Of a stretch of 64,000 bases of DNA, positions 1 to 7,951 are shown one piece after another; the stretch's first letter is position 1, and every line of letters starts with the position of its first letter. This stretch comes from JACDAN01 sp963842235 (GTDB lineage: Bacteria; Actinomycetota; Thermoleophilia; Gaiellales; Gaiellaceae). The translations under genes and the position numbers were made by a program. The notes beneath the pieces were generated by a model, which saw only the letters and a list, made by a program, of their open reading frames with translations, was not told where the DNA came from and did no database searches. The stretch lies in assembly GCA_963842235.1 (NCBI GenBank), contig CAWJFT010000001.1, positions 1,674,001 to 1,738,000 of the forward strand, read 5' to 3'.

Positions 1-270
1 GGCGAGAACGCCCGGGGCGAGGACCTGGACGTCAACGCGACCAAGGAGAAGAAGCTGACGAACATGCGCTCGGCGAATGCGGACGAGCTTGTCCGGCTCA
101 TCCCTGCCCGCCCCCTCTCCCTCGAGCAGGCACTGGAGTTCATCCGGGAGGACGAGTGTGTCGAGGTGACGCCGAAGAGCATCCGCCTGCGCAAGGTCGA
201 GCTCTCTGCGACGAAGCGACAGACACTGGCCTCCCGCCGCAAGCGCGAGCGGGACGCCGCGCCCGCGTAA
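1..270 (+). CDS. typA: TypA/BipA translational GTPase, C-terminal end only
   Basis: Reading from base 1 in frame 1 gives the last 89 residues of TypA (BipA), a ribosome-associated GTPase that aids ribosome assembly and stress adaptation. The tail contains the family-typical stretches LTNMRSANADE and LEFIREDECVEVTPKSIRLR, followed by a basic, alanine-rich end. The GTPase and elongation-factor domains lie outside the window, so only the C-terminal domain can be judged. The stop is at 268-270. A tRNA-like fragment begins 11 bases downstream. Confidence 0.93.
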   Translation, partial: GENARGEDLDVNATKEKKLTNMRSANADELVRLIPARPLSLEQALEFIREDECVEVTPKSIRLRKVELSATKRQTLASRRKRERDAAPA

Positions 271-280
271 GCTGCGGGAA

Positions 281-322
281 TGGAGCTAGTCGGACTCGAA
301 CCGACGACCTCCTGGGTGCGAT
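281..322 (-). other. Partial tRNA-Ala (3' half only)
   Basis: These 42 bases match the 3' half (discriminator, acceptor 3' strand, T-arm, variable loop, 3' side of the anticodon arm) of the complete tRNA-Ala at 3200-3272, with only two differences. After base 322 the similarity stops abruptly, so the D-arm and 5' acceptor strand are missing and no functional tRNA can form. A 3'-half tRNA copy next to an intact gene is what integrative elements using a tRNA attachment site leave behind. The integration reading is inference; the partial copy itself is plain. Confidence 0.7.
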
Positions 323-467
323 ACCGGCAGAACGAGGTCGTGTAGGACCTCTTCGGCAGTCCTGAGCCACGTTCGCTGCTCCTGGGTCACGGAAAATGTG
401 CTCAGTTCGGTAGCACAGACGGTAGAACGTGATTCCATACCCTTCGCGCCCGGCGAGTCGGTGAAGC

Positions 468-1490
468 CTAGGACGCTTCGGCGTCGATCACGCCGAAGCA
501 GCGGGCCACCGCCGCGGTACGCGTGCTCACACCCAGCTTGGCGTAGACGTTCTCGAGGTGCTTGCCGACGGTGCTCGGCGCGAGCCACAAACGGCGTGCG
601 ATCTCGCCGTTCGTCTTACCCCGGGCGACCCAGGCGAGTACCTCGCGTTCGCGTGCGGTCAACTCGATCCCTTCGTGCCTCTCCTCGAGCAACAGGGCGC
701 CGTCAGCTTGCTGCACCGTCAGTCGCCGCTCGCCGCGACGTCGAATCAGCGGCTTCACGTCTCCCGACTCGAGCCACTCGACGAGCAAAGCCGGAAGCCG
801 TCCGCCGCTCCTGGCCGGGAAGAACTCGCGGAGCAGGCGCTCGGTCGGGGGCGATGCGAATTCGACCTCTCCGCCGAGGCCGAGCAGGATCACTCCGCGA
901 GGGTCGTGCTCGTCAACGCGGTCGAGCTCGGCGAGCGCCGAGCTCAGCAGCTGATGCGTCTTGCCCGCGAGCCAGATCCGTGTGAGATGCGGCTGCAGCA
1001 GATTGAGGATGAGCCGGTCGCGCTCGGTGAAGTCGCAACCGCCGCAGCGATGGAAGAGGAACGCCTTCGTGTGCCAGAGCGGGGAGGGAATCGAGACTTC
1101 GAGCAGGTACTCGATGCCCCAGGGTGCGAACCAGTTGTCGTAGATCCAGGTCCGGTGCAGCTCGCGTTGAGTCAGGAAGTCGGAGAGCTTGAAAGCGCCG
1201 AAGTGACCCTCCTGCTCGTGGAGGCAGAGGGGATGTTCCTCCAGCAGCGCGCGCCAGAACATCTCGTCGTCGAGTTCGAGATCGTCCTCTTCGTCATCGG
1301 GCCAGGCGACCTTCAAGAGCTTCCGCCGGCGTACGCGATCGAGCTCGCTGTAGGTCACGTCGTCGGCGGGGACGAGGCGGCCGAGCTCGGCGAGCAGGTC
1401 GGGCGTGAACGGCTCGTCGCCGCCGATGCTTTCCGCCTCGGCGACGAAGCGAAGGAGGCGCTCCGCGTCACCTCTGGCAAGTGCAGCCAT
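468..1490 (-). CDS. LuxR-family transcriptional regulator
   Basis: A protein of about 340 residues with a C-terminal LuxR/GerE helix-turn-helix (ELTAREREVLAWVARGKTNG, then a recognition helix region with STVGKHLENVYAKLGV). The first ~270 residues show no receiver Asp pocket or Walker motif; they resemble the variable sensory half of stand-alone LuxR proteins, with a few Cys and His residues. I chose the ATG at 1488-1490 because the longer open frame upstream has atypical composition and runs into the divergent gene. It is transcribed away from the haloperoxidase-like gene at 1608, with a 117-base shared promoter region, so it may control that gene. The ligand cannot be told from sequence. Confidence 0.85.
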   Translation of the reverse strand: MAALARGDAERLLRFVAEAESIGGDEPFTPDLLAELGRLVPADDVTYSELDRVRRRKLLKVAWPDDEEDDLELDDEMFWRALLEEHPLCLHEQEGHFGAFKLSDFLTQRELHRTWIYDNWFAPWGIEYLLEVSIPSPLWHTKAFLFHRCGGCDFTERDRLILNLLQPHLTRIWLAGKTHQLLSSALAELDRVDEHDPRGVILLGLGGEVEFASPPTERLLREFFPARSGGRLPALLVEWLESGDVKPLIRRRGERRLTVQQADGALLLEERHEGIELTAREREVLAWVARGKTNGEIARRLWLAPSTVGKHLENVYAKLGVSTRTAAVARCFGVIDAEAS

Positions 1491-1607
1491 GCAACAAAAG
1501 ATACGTCGATTCCCGTATGGACTCCACCGGCGGCCGGGTGAAGCATGGGTGGCGGACGAATCGGCCAGGCCGCTTCCAGCGAGCCGGCCGCCGAGAGGAG
1601 GCGAACG

Positions 1608-2972
1608 ATGAACGTGAAACCTCAGATCCGCAGGATTCGACTGCTCGGCCTTGCCCTGTGCCTGGCGGCAGGCGTGTTTCTTACAAGCGCGACGGCGTCC
1701 CAACCAGCGGCGGGAGCGAACGCCGTGACCACCTGGAACGCCAATGCCAGCGATGCAACGATCGCTGCCTGCATCCTCGGGGGCTACGGGCCTCAGGAGG
1801 CGCGCATGTACGCGATGATGCACGTGGCGATCCACGACGCCCTGAACGGCATCGACCGGCGCTCACGTCCCTATGCGGCGAGCCTGTCCGCGGCACCGGG
1901 GGCGTCGCCTGAGGCCGCGGTGGCGGCAGCCGCTCGCGACGTTCTGGTCGCGGTTCTCGGCTCGTTCTCGTTCTTCCTCCCCGCGAATTGCGCCAACGCG
2001 GGCATCGCCAGCGTGGAAGACGACTACTCGGCAGCGCTCGGCACGATCCCGAACGGGACCGCGAAGACACGGGGTGTCGCCCTGGGACGGGCGGCCGCTG
2101 CAGCGATCCTGGCCTTGCGTTCCGCGGACGGCTTCGACACGCCGACGGTGGATCCGAACTACCAGGAGGGCAGCGCCCCCGGCGAGTACCGCTACACGCC
2201 GGGCACGCCCTTCGCCTTCGCGCCACATTTGGCCGAAGACCTCACCCCCTTCGTGCTGAAGGACGCTTCGCAGTTCCGGCCAGGCCCGCCGTACTCGCTG
2301 ACCAGCCGCAAGTACGCCGCGGACGTCAACGAGATTCAGCGCCTCGGCGGCGATGACATCACCACTCCCAGCGCCCGCACAGACGAGCAGACCGAGATCG
2401 CCCTGTTCTGGGCCGACACCTCGCCACTCATGTGGAACCGGATCACCCGGGCGGTCTCGTCCGCCGAGCGACTCGATCTCTGGGAGAGCGCCCGAGTGTT
2501 CGGCCTGCTGAACCTGGCCCTGACGGATGGCTACATCGGCACCTGGGAAACCAAATACCACTACCGTTTCTGGCGGCCGGTCACCGCGATCCGGCTGGCC
2601 GACATCGACGGCAACGCTGCCACGAACGCTGACCCGACGTGGACGCCGTTGCTGGAGACCCCACCGATCCCGGACTACGACTCCGGCCACGCCGTCGAAG
2701 GAGGAACCGCGGCGCAGGTCCTGACGCGCTTCTTCCACACCAACAGGATGAGCTTCTCGGCCTGCAGCCTCACGCTGCCCGCGGGACAGAGGTGCAGCGA
2801 CCCCTCGCCGACGCTCCGTCACTTCACCAGCTTCTCCCAGGCGGCCGACGAGAACGCGGTTTCCCGCATCTACGTCGGCTTCCACTTCCGGGACGCGGTC
2901 GAGACGGGGACGGACCACGGCGAGAAGATCGGCAACCGAGCGGTCAACCACTTCTTGCGGCCCGCAAACTGA
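1608..2972 (+). CDS. Secreted vanadium-dependent haloperoxidase-like (PAP2 superfamily) protein
   Basis: 454 residues beginning with a signal peptide (basic MNVKPQIRRIR, then a hydrophobic core ending near ATASQ), so it is probably exported. Near residues 320-330 it has KYHYRFWRP (the K-x6-R-P element), then YDSGHAVEGG (SGH) and SRIYVGFHFRDAVE (SR-x5-H). These three make the vanadate/phosphate site of PAP2-like phosphatases and vanadium haloperoxidases. Length and spacing fit the bacterial haloperoxidase branch. The ATG at 1608 follows a GGAGG-type ribosome site. Whether it halogenates or dephosphorylates cannot be decided here. It is divergent from the LuxR gene, and a strong hairpin follows the stop. 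Confidence 0.85.
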   Translation: MNVKPQIRRIRLLGLALCLAAGVFLTSATASQPAAGANAVTTWNANASDATIAACILGGYGPQEARMYAMMHVAIHDALNGIDRRSRPYAASLSAAPGASPEAAVAAAARDVLVAVLGSFSFFLPANCANAGIASVEDDYSAALGTIPNGTAKTRGVALGRAAAAAILALRSADGFDTPTVDPNYQEGSAPGEYRYTPGTPFAFAPHLAEDLTPFVLKDASQFRPGPPYSLTSRKYAADVNEIQRLGGDDITTPSARTDEQTEIALFWADTSPLMWNRITRAVSSAERLDLWESARVFGLLNLALTDGYIGTWETKYHYRFWRPVTAIRLADIDGNAATNADPTWTPLLETPPIPDYDSGHAVEGGTAAQVLTRFFHTNRMSFSACSLTLPAGQRCSDPSPTLRHFTSFSQAADENAVSRIYVGFHFRDAVETGTDHGEKIGNRAVNHFLRPAN

Positions 2973-2990
2973 CAGCTCATCACGCTGCCC

Positions 2991-3019
2991 AGCGAGGCCC
3001 CGCCGAGCGGGGCCTCGCT
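2991..3019 (+). terminator. Hairpin terminator after haloperoxidase gene
   Basis: A perfect 12-bp stem (AGCGAGGCCCCG / CGGGGCCTCGCT) with a 5-base loop begins 18 bases after the stop at 2972. There is no T-tract, which is common for terminators in GC-rich actinobacteria. Confidence 0.65.
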
Positions 3020-3199
3020 CATGGGCGAGGGCCAGCAAGACGTCAGCGGTCAGGCAACCGGCACCGTCGCTGACGGACTCGGCACTACTACTGCGAATTT
3101 GTGACGGTCGCGGCGAACAGGGGGCGCGGAACCGCGAGGGCCAACGGTCCATGCGGCCCCTCGTGGGAGTCCCGAGAGCCGGAAATGGCTTGATAGAGA

Positions 3200-3272
3200 T
3201 GGAGCTAGCCGGACTCGAACCGGCGACCTCCTGGGTGCGATCCAGGCGCTCTCCCAGCTGAGCTATAGCCCC
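3200..3272 (-). tRNA. tRNA-Ala (anticodon CGC)
   Basis: The reverse complement folds as a 73-nt cloverleaf: acceptor GGGGCTA/TAGCTCC (one G-U), D-arm with GCTCAGCTGGGAGAGC, anticodon arm CCTGG/CCAGG with loop ATCGCAC (anticodon CGC, reads GCG), and T-arm GCCGG/CCGGC with TTCGAAC. CCA is not encoded. It is the complete partner of the partial copy at 281-322. Confidence 0.95.
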
Positions 3273-3317
3273 GCGAGTGCCCCAGTGTAGCTTCGCTCCG
3301 GCGAGAGCCCCGGACGC

Positions 3318-3491
3318 TACGGCCGTTCTGTCATCGCCCGAAAAATCGTGCCCGAGGTGCCCATGCGCATCGAGTACTCGCTGACGCCTCTCGGCTGGAC
3401 GATCACCGAGCCGCTCGTCGCGCTTGGCGACTGGGGAGCGGCCCACGCTGACGACGTCGACTCGGCTCGCTCTCTGCACTGCATCCAGTAG
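3318..3491 (+). pseudogene. HxlR-family regulator relic (C-terminal part only)
   Basis: The open frame reads YGRSVIARKIVPEVPMRIEY, SLTPLGWTITEPLVAL, then GDWGAAHADD before a stop at 3489-3491. This is the wing and C-terminal helix of an HxlR-type winged-helix regulator (family pattern: EVPPRVEYSLT-x-LG, then W at the end). The N-terminal helices are missing and there is no usable start; the frame runs back into the tRNA-Ala gene. It looks like a gene truncated at a recombination point beside the tRNA. A short functional protein from the internal ATG at 3363 is unlikely. Confidence 0.6.
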
Positions 3492-3500
3492 CGTCGGCCG

Positions 3501-4535
3501 ATGCCGGCCGAGCGCGTTCTCTCCGAACGTGAGCTGAACCGCGCGCTGCTGGCCCGCCAGCTGCTCTTACAACGGGCCCGGCTCCCGATTCCGAAGGCGC
3601 TCGAGCGCATCGGCGGCGTGCAGGCCCAATACGCCCCGTCGATGTACATCGGCCTCTGGTCGCGCCTCGAGAGCTTCGAGCGGGACGCGCTGACCCGGGC
3701 TCTCGAGCGCCGGTCGGTAGTCCAGGCGACGATGATGCGCGCGACGATCCATCTCGTCTCGAAGGCCGACTACTGGCCGTTGGTCGTCGCGATTCGCGAC
3801 GACCGCCTGGAGTGGTGGGAGCGCGTTCACCCGGCAGCGGATCCTCGCGAGATGCGGGCCGCCGCCAAGCGACTCCGCAGCTTCTTGCGCGACGGCCCCC
3901 GCCGGCGCAGGGAGGTCGAGGAGCTGCTCGGCCGCCAGGCCGCGCTCGGCATCGGCGCCTACGTCGACCTCGTCCGCGTCCCCCCTTCCGGCACCTGGGA
4001 GCAGCGTCGCGCCGACCTCTACGCCCTCGCCGAGGAGTGGCTCCCGGCCCCGAAGATCCGCCGCGACGAGGCTCTCGACCACCTGATCCGTCGCTACCTT
4101 GCCGCGTTCGGGCCGGCCGCCAAGAAGGACATCGCCGACTGGGCCATGCTGCCGGTCAGCGAGATCGACCGCGCCCTCGACCGCATCCAGCTCCGCCGCT
4201 TTCGCGACGAGGCCGGCAAGGAGCTGCTCGACCTTCCCAGGATGCCGATTCCCGACGCCGCGGCGCCCGCACCGCCGCGGTTCCTTCCGGTCTGGGACGC
4301 GACGCTGCTCGTCCACGCCCGGCGCACCGGGATCCTGCCCGAGGAGTACCGGCCGCTCCTCTTCAACGTCAAGACGCCCCAGTCGGCGAACACGTTTCTC
4401 GTCGACGGCCGGGTCGCCGGCACGTGGCGCTACGAACAGGGCCGGGTCAGGATCGAGCCGTTCGAGCGGATGCCGCGTGGCGTTCGGCGCGAGCTGGACC
4501 AGGAGGCCAAGCGTCTCGCCGCGTTCCACGCCTAG
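3501..4535 (+). CDS. Winged-helix DNA-binding protein (HTH_42/AlkZ-like), copy 1
   Basis: 344 residues of the winged helix DNA-binding domain family (HTH_42), which includes the crosslink-repair glycosylase YcaQ and Streptomyces AlkZ. Recognisable stretches are LARQLLLQRARLPIPKALER, IGGVQAQYAPSMYIGLWSRL, HLVSKADYWPL, and RYLAAFGPAAKKDIADWA. The C-terminal half has FLPVWDATLLVHARR and FLVDGRVAGTWRYE, typical of the uncharacterised actinobacterial branch. The QxQ-type motif near residue 40 (QAQ) resembles the catalytic QXQ/QXD element of AlkZ/YcaQ, so base excision on damaged DNA is possible but unproven. It is followed immediately by a paralogue, and the pair looks like a tandem duplication. 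Confidence 0.85.
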   Translation: MPAERVLSERELNRALLARQLLLQRARLPIPKALERIGGVQAQYAPSMYIGLWSRLESFERDALTRALERRSVVQATMMRATIHLVSKADYWPLVVAIRDDRLEWWERVHPAADPREMRAAAKRLRSFLRDGPRRRREVEELLGRQAALGIGAYVDLVRVPPSGTWEQRRADLYALAEEWLPAPKIRRDEALDHLIRRYLAAFGPAAKKDIADWAMLPVSEIDRALDRIQLRRFRDEAGKELLDLPRMPIPDAAAPAPPRFLPVWDATLLVHARRTGILPEEYRPLLFNVKTPQSANTFLVDGRVAGTWRYEQGRVRIEPFERMPRGVRRELDQEAKRLAAFHA

Positions 4536-5544
4536 GACGCTCACGCAGAGGGAGCTGAACCGGGCGACACTCGCGCGCCAGCTGCTGCTGCAGCGCTCCG
4601 GTCTGCGAGTCCCCCGAGCCGTCGAGCGGCTCTGCGCCGTGCAGGCGCAATCCCCGCGCGAGGCCTACATCGGCCTCTGGTCGCGACTGGACGGGTTCGA
4701 GCGAAGCGCGCTTACCCGGGCACTCGAGCGCCGACAGGTCGTCCGGGCGACGCTCTTCCGGATGACTCTCCACTTCGTCTCGGCGACGAACTACCCGGCG
4801 TTTGCGGCGGTGACCCACCGCCGCTGGCGCGAAGATCTGCTCCGCGAGGGCCTGCCAGTAGCGGACATGGCCGAGCGGATCGGCCGCCTCGCCGAGCTGG
4901 GAACCTTCACCTACGCAGATGCCGCCGCCCTGACGCCGGAGCTCGCAGGCCGCCCGTTCCGCGTTCGGTGCGTGACGCCGCTCGTCCACGTTCCGCCCTC
5001 CGGCACTTGGGGCCAGACCCGCGTTCGGCTGACGACGGCGGACCGCTGGCTGGATGCGCCGGCGCCGTCGCACGAGGAAGCCGCGGCGCACCTCGTCAAG
5101 AGCTACCTCGCCGCCTTCGGGCCCGCGACACGCCAGGATCTCCTCAAGTTCTCCGGCCTGCGCGTCGCAGACGTCAGGCCCGCGCTCGAAGCGCTCGAGC
5201 CGCAGCTTCGCCACTTTCGCGACGAGCAGGAGCGCGAGCTCTTCGACCTCCCGCGCGCTCCGCGGCCAGACCCCGACACCCCAGCACCTGTGCGGTTCCT
5301 GCCCAAGTGGGACGCGCTCGTGCTCTCCCACGCCGACCGGACGCGCGTCCTGCCCCCGGAGTACCAGGCGGAAGTCATCACGGGCGGCTACGTGTTCGCC
5401 AGCTTCCTGGTCGACGGGCTCGTCGCAGGGCTCTGGAGGCTCGAGCGAAGGCGGATCAAGCTCGAGCCGTTCGCCCCGCTCCCCCGCCGGATCGTGCGCG
5501 AGGCCGAGGACGAAGCACGCCGCCTACGCGCGTTCCTGGCCTAG
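4477..5544 (+). CDS. Winged-helix DNA-binding protein (HTH_42/AlkZ-like), copy 2
   Basis: A paralogue of the preceding gene along its whole length: RELNRATLARQLLLQRSGLR, AVQAQSPREAYIGLWSRL, VKSYLAAFGPATRQDLLKF, RFLPKWDALVLSHADR and FLVDGLVAGLWRLE. It keeps the QAQ element. Similarity to copy 1 starts at LTQRELNRA (around 4546), yet there is no ATG, GTG or TTG in frame near that point. The nearest is a GTG at 4477 inside copy 1, giving 355 residues and a 59-base overlap, which I use. A CTG start near 4555, or a lost start codon, is the alternative. The stop overlaps the end of the convergent gene at 5524. Confidence 0.75.
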   Translation: MAFGASWTRRPSVSPRSTPRTLTQRELNRATLARQLLLQRSGLRVPRAVERLCAVQAQSPREAYIGLWSRLDGFERSALTRALERRQVVRATLFRMTLHFVSATNYPAFAAVTHRRWREDLLREGLPVADMAERIGRLAELGTFTYADAAALTPELAGRPFRVRCVTPLVHVPPSGTWGQTRVRLTTADRWLDAPAPSHEEAAAHLVKSYLAAFGPATRQDLLKFSGLRVADVRPALEALEPQLRHFRDEQERELFDLPRAPRPDPDTPAPVRFLPKWDALVLSHADRTRVLPPEYQAEVITGGYVFASFLVDGLVAGLWRLERRRIKLEPFAPLPRRIVREAEDEARRLRAFLA

Positions 5545-6240
5545 GCCGCGGTAGAAGGCGCCGGCGGCGCGGGGAATGGCCTCCGCCCAGCCGATCTCCG
5601 TACAGGTGTCCGCGATCTCGTCCATCTCCGGCGCCCAACGCCAGGCCCGCTCGGCCATGCGCGGAAGGCGATCCTTGGGAACGCCCTCGGCTTCGAGCCG
5701 GTCGTCCACCCCGTAGGCGCGCGCGATCGCGTGCGCTTGCGCGGTCAGGGCGATGCCAATCTTGTTCCAGCCCCCGAAGGCCATCTTCAGCGCCGAGGCG
5801 GCGCCGATCTCCGCGTCGAGCGGGATCCCCGTCACGTCGGTGCCCTCGAACAAATCCGCCACCTGCTCCGCCCCAGCCCCGGCGAGGTAGAGGTGGATCC
5901 CCTTCGTCGCGATGATCGAGCCATCGACGACCGCGTCGCCGAGCCTCGCGATCCGGCGCATCCGCTCGGGCGTGATCGCGTTCGCCTCCACGAAGGTGCC
6001 GTCGAAGCCGAGCGCGAAGACCTGCTCCGCGACCTCCTCGGCGATCGCCGGCGGGCAGATGCTGAGGACGACGTCGGAGGCACCGACGAGCGCCGCCACG
6101 GAGCCCACGTCGCGAAACGCAGCCGCGCGCCTCGCAGTCGCCTCGCTTCGGCCGTCGCTCGCCCACAGCACCTCGGCCTGCGCCGCCGCCCCGACCGCCG
6201 CGCCCATCGATCCCGGAAAGAGCAGCCCGACCCGGGTCAC
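5524..6240 (-). CDS. NAD(P)-binding 6-phosphogluconate-dehydrogenase-like protein (DUF1932 type)
   Basis: 238 residues with an N-terminal Rossmann segment (TRVGLLFPGSMGAAVG, then a strand ending VLWASDGRS) and AEEVAEQVFALGF, FVEANAITPERM. The C-terminal half (ASALKMAFGGWNKIGIALTA) fits the DUF1932 helical domain used by beta-hydroxyacid/6PGDH-like oxidoreductases. The GTG start at 6238-6240 overlaps the TGA of the upstream metallo-hydrolase (GTGA), so the two genes are translationally coupled. The substrate is unknown. The 3' end overlaps the convergent gene by 21 bases. Confidence 0.8.
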   Translation of the reverse strand: MTRVGLLFPGSMGAAVGAAAQAEVLWASDGRSEATARRAAAFRDVGSVAALVGASDVVLSICPPAIAEEVAEQVFALGFDGTFVEANAITPERMRRIARLGDAVVDGSIIATKGIHLYLAGAGAEQVADLFEGTDVTGIPLDAEIGAASALKMAFGGWNKIGIALTAQAHAIARAYGVDDRLEAEGVPKDRLPRMAERAWRWAPEMDEIADTCTEIGWAEAIPRAAGAFYRGLGQERA

Positions 6241-6890
6241 AGCCGTTCGATGTGGGAGCCGCCGAGGATCCGGCCCCCGCCGTCGTCGAAGCGCACCCAC
6301 GCCTTCCCTTTGCCGTCGTAATCCGGCGACCAGACGACGATCGTCCCCTCTCGATCTCCGACGCGGCAGCGTTCGCTGCCCTCGGGATCGACGCCGCGCC
6401 AGACCCGGATGAACGGGTTCTCCTCCCACTCGCGCGCGATCGTCGTCGCCTCGGTGTGGCCGGGGAGCACGCGCGTGTCCGGCGGCAGCTCCATCAGCTT
6501 CATGACCGACGCCCGCACCTGGTCGGGGTCGCCTCCGCCGACAGCGTCCTTGAAGAGGATGTCGCCGGTGAAGCAGAGCGCGCCTTTGAAGAGGAACGTC
6601 AGGTGGTCGTCGGCGTGGCCCGGCGTCGGGATCGCGTCCACCTTCAAGCCACCGAGCTCGAGCGGGCCGGTGACCACCGGCAGCCCGAGCTCCACCTCGT
6701 GCTCGACGTGATCGGCGTGGAGGTGGGTACGGAGGATGCAGCTGGGCCGGACGTTCCAGCGCTCGGCAGCCGTGAAGAGCGGCAGCAACGGGGCGCCGCT
6801 GTCCACGAAGACGGCCTCGCCGCCCTCGTCCTCCGCGACGAGGTAGGCGTTCGAGAGCCACTCCGGGTGCATGCTTCGCTCGACCAGCAC
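6237..6890 (-). CDS. MBL-fold metallo-hydrolase (glyoxalase II-like)
   Basis: 217 residues with the metallo-beta-lactamase signature THLHADHVEH (metal ligands H56, H58, D60, H61), TPGHADDH (third histidine), TGDILFKDAVGGGD (bridging Asp) and LPGHTEATTI (last His). The short length and the GDIL-F-x-D-xVGR-like segment match small glyoxalase II-like hydrolases acting on thioesters or similar small molecules. It is first in a two-gene operon with the dehydrogenase-like gene downstream, which suggests a shared small-molecule pathway. Divergent from pspA with about 40 bases between starts. Confidence 0.85.
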   Translation of the reverse strand: MLVERSMHPEWLSNAYLVAEDEGGEAVFVDSGAPLLPLFTAAERWNVRPSCILRTHLHADHVEHEVELGLPVVTGPLELGGLKVDAIPTPGHADDHLTFLFKGALCFTGDILFKDAVGGGDPDQVRASVMKLMELPPDTRVLPGHTEATTIAREWEENPFIRVWRGVDPEGSERCRVGDREGTIVVWSPDYDGKGKAWVRFDDGGGRILGGSHIERL

Positions 6891-6932
6891 CGGCGCATAG
6901 GCTATGCGCCAGCGAACGAGGAGGAGGACGAA

Positions 6933-7664
6933 GTGGCCGGGTTGTTCGAGCGCATGTCGTTGGTGATCAAGTCGAAGCTGAGCAAGCTGCTCGATCGGGC
7001 TGAGGACCCGTCAGAGACGCTCGACTACTCGTACGAGCAGCAGTTGCAGCTGCTCCAGAACGTCAAGCGAGGCATCGCCGACGTGGTCACGTCGAAGAAG
7101 CGGCTGCAGCTTCAGGCCGAAAAGCTCGAACAGAGCCTCGTCAAGCTCGATACCCAGGCCCGCGACGCCGTCGCCGCAGGCCGTGAGGATCTCGCCCGGC
7201 AGGCGCTCGAGCGCAAGACGCTCGCGCAGCAGCAGCTCCAGGATCTCGACGGGCAGGTGGAGCAGCTCGAGGGCCAGCAAGAGAAGCTCGCGGCCTCCGA
7301 GCGGCAGCTCTCGGCCAAGATCGAGGCCTTCCGCTCGCAGAAGGAAGTGATCAAGGCCCAGTACTCGGCGGCCGAGGCCCAGGTGAGGATCGGCGAGGCG
7401 GCGACGGGGATCGGCGAGCAGATGGCCGACACCGGGCTCGCGATCCAGCGCGCCAAGGACAAGACCGAGCAGATGCAGGCCCGCGCGGGCGCCGTCGAGG
7501 AGCTGATCGAGGCCGGGACGCTCGAGGACTTCACCGCCGGCGACCAGTCGCGGCTCGATCGTGAGCTCACGCAGATCGCGGCCGGACAGCAGGTCGACGC
7601 CGAGCTCGAGAAGCTCAAGGCCGAGGTTGCGGCGGGCAGCGGCCAGAAGGAGCTCGAGCAGTGA
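6933..7664 (+). CDS. pspA: PspA/IM30 family membrane-stress protein
   Basis: 243 residues, almost entirely charged coiled coil, starting at a GTG preceded by a strong GAGGAGGAGG site. The start MAGLFERMSLVIKSKLSKLL is the amphipathic membrane-binding helix typical of PspA/Vipp1. LDYSYEQQLQLLQNVKRGIA and the following helices match the PspA core, and the chain ends with a short acidic tail. PspA proteins polymerise on the inner face of stressed membranes. It is coupled by GTGA overlap to the next gene (pspAA-like); together with htpX and the pspAB-like gene at 9.0-10.7 kb this is an actinobacterial-type Psp envelope-stress set. Confidence 0.92.
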   Translation: MAGLFERMSLVIKSKLSKLLDRAEDPSETLDYSYEQQLQLLQNVKRGIADVVTSKKRLQLQAEKLEQSLVKLDTQARDAVAAGREDLARQALERKTLAQQQLQDLDGQVEQLEGQQEKLAASERQLSAKIEAFRSQKEVIKAQYSAAEAQVRIGEAATGIGEQMADTGLAIQRAKDKTEQMQARAGAVEELIEAGTLEDFTAGDQSRLDRELTQIAAGQQVDAELEKLKAEVAAGSGQKELEQ

Positions 7665-7951
7665 TTGTCCGGCTGATGGGCGAGGGCCAGTACCGGATCG
7701 ACGACGGGCTGCGCGCGCAGCTGAACGAGCTCGACGACCGTGCCGTGACGGCGCTTGAATCGGACGACGAGCCGGCGCTCGACCAGATCCTGGACGAGAT
7801 GTGGGCGCTCGTGCGCGACCGCGGCGAACAGCTGCCGGACGAGGAGCTCGCCGCGTCCGACCTGATCATCCCTCCGAGCGACCTCACGCTCGAAGAGACC
7901 CGCGAGCTGTTCACAGACGAAGGGCTGATCCCGGACCTTCCCTCGCGATGA
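7661..7951 (+). CDS. pspAA: PspA-associated protein PspAA
   Basis: 96 residues beginning MIVRLMGEGQYRIDDGLRAQ with a GTG that overlaps the pspA stop. The pattern (a beta-rich IVRxMGEGQYR opening, then an acidic alpha-helical body with ALDQILDEMWALVRDRG and DLIIPPSDLTLEE) is that of the small PspAA domain encoded beside pspA in actinobacteria. It probably partners PspA, but its mechanism is not known. The stop overlaps the start of the cupin gene (ATGA), giving three coupled genes. Confidence 0.8.
   Translation: MIVRLMGEGQYRIDDGLRAQLNELDDRAVTALESDDEPALDQILDEMWALVRDRGEQLPDEELAASDLIIPPSDLTLEETRELFTDEGLIPDLPSR

Noticed and set aside
391..430. A D-arm-like hairpin (GTGCT...AGCAC around CAGTTCGGT) suggesting another tRNA remnant
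   Set aside because: No matching anticodon, T-arm or acceptor sequence follows; a 5-bp stem is expected by chance.
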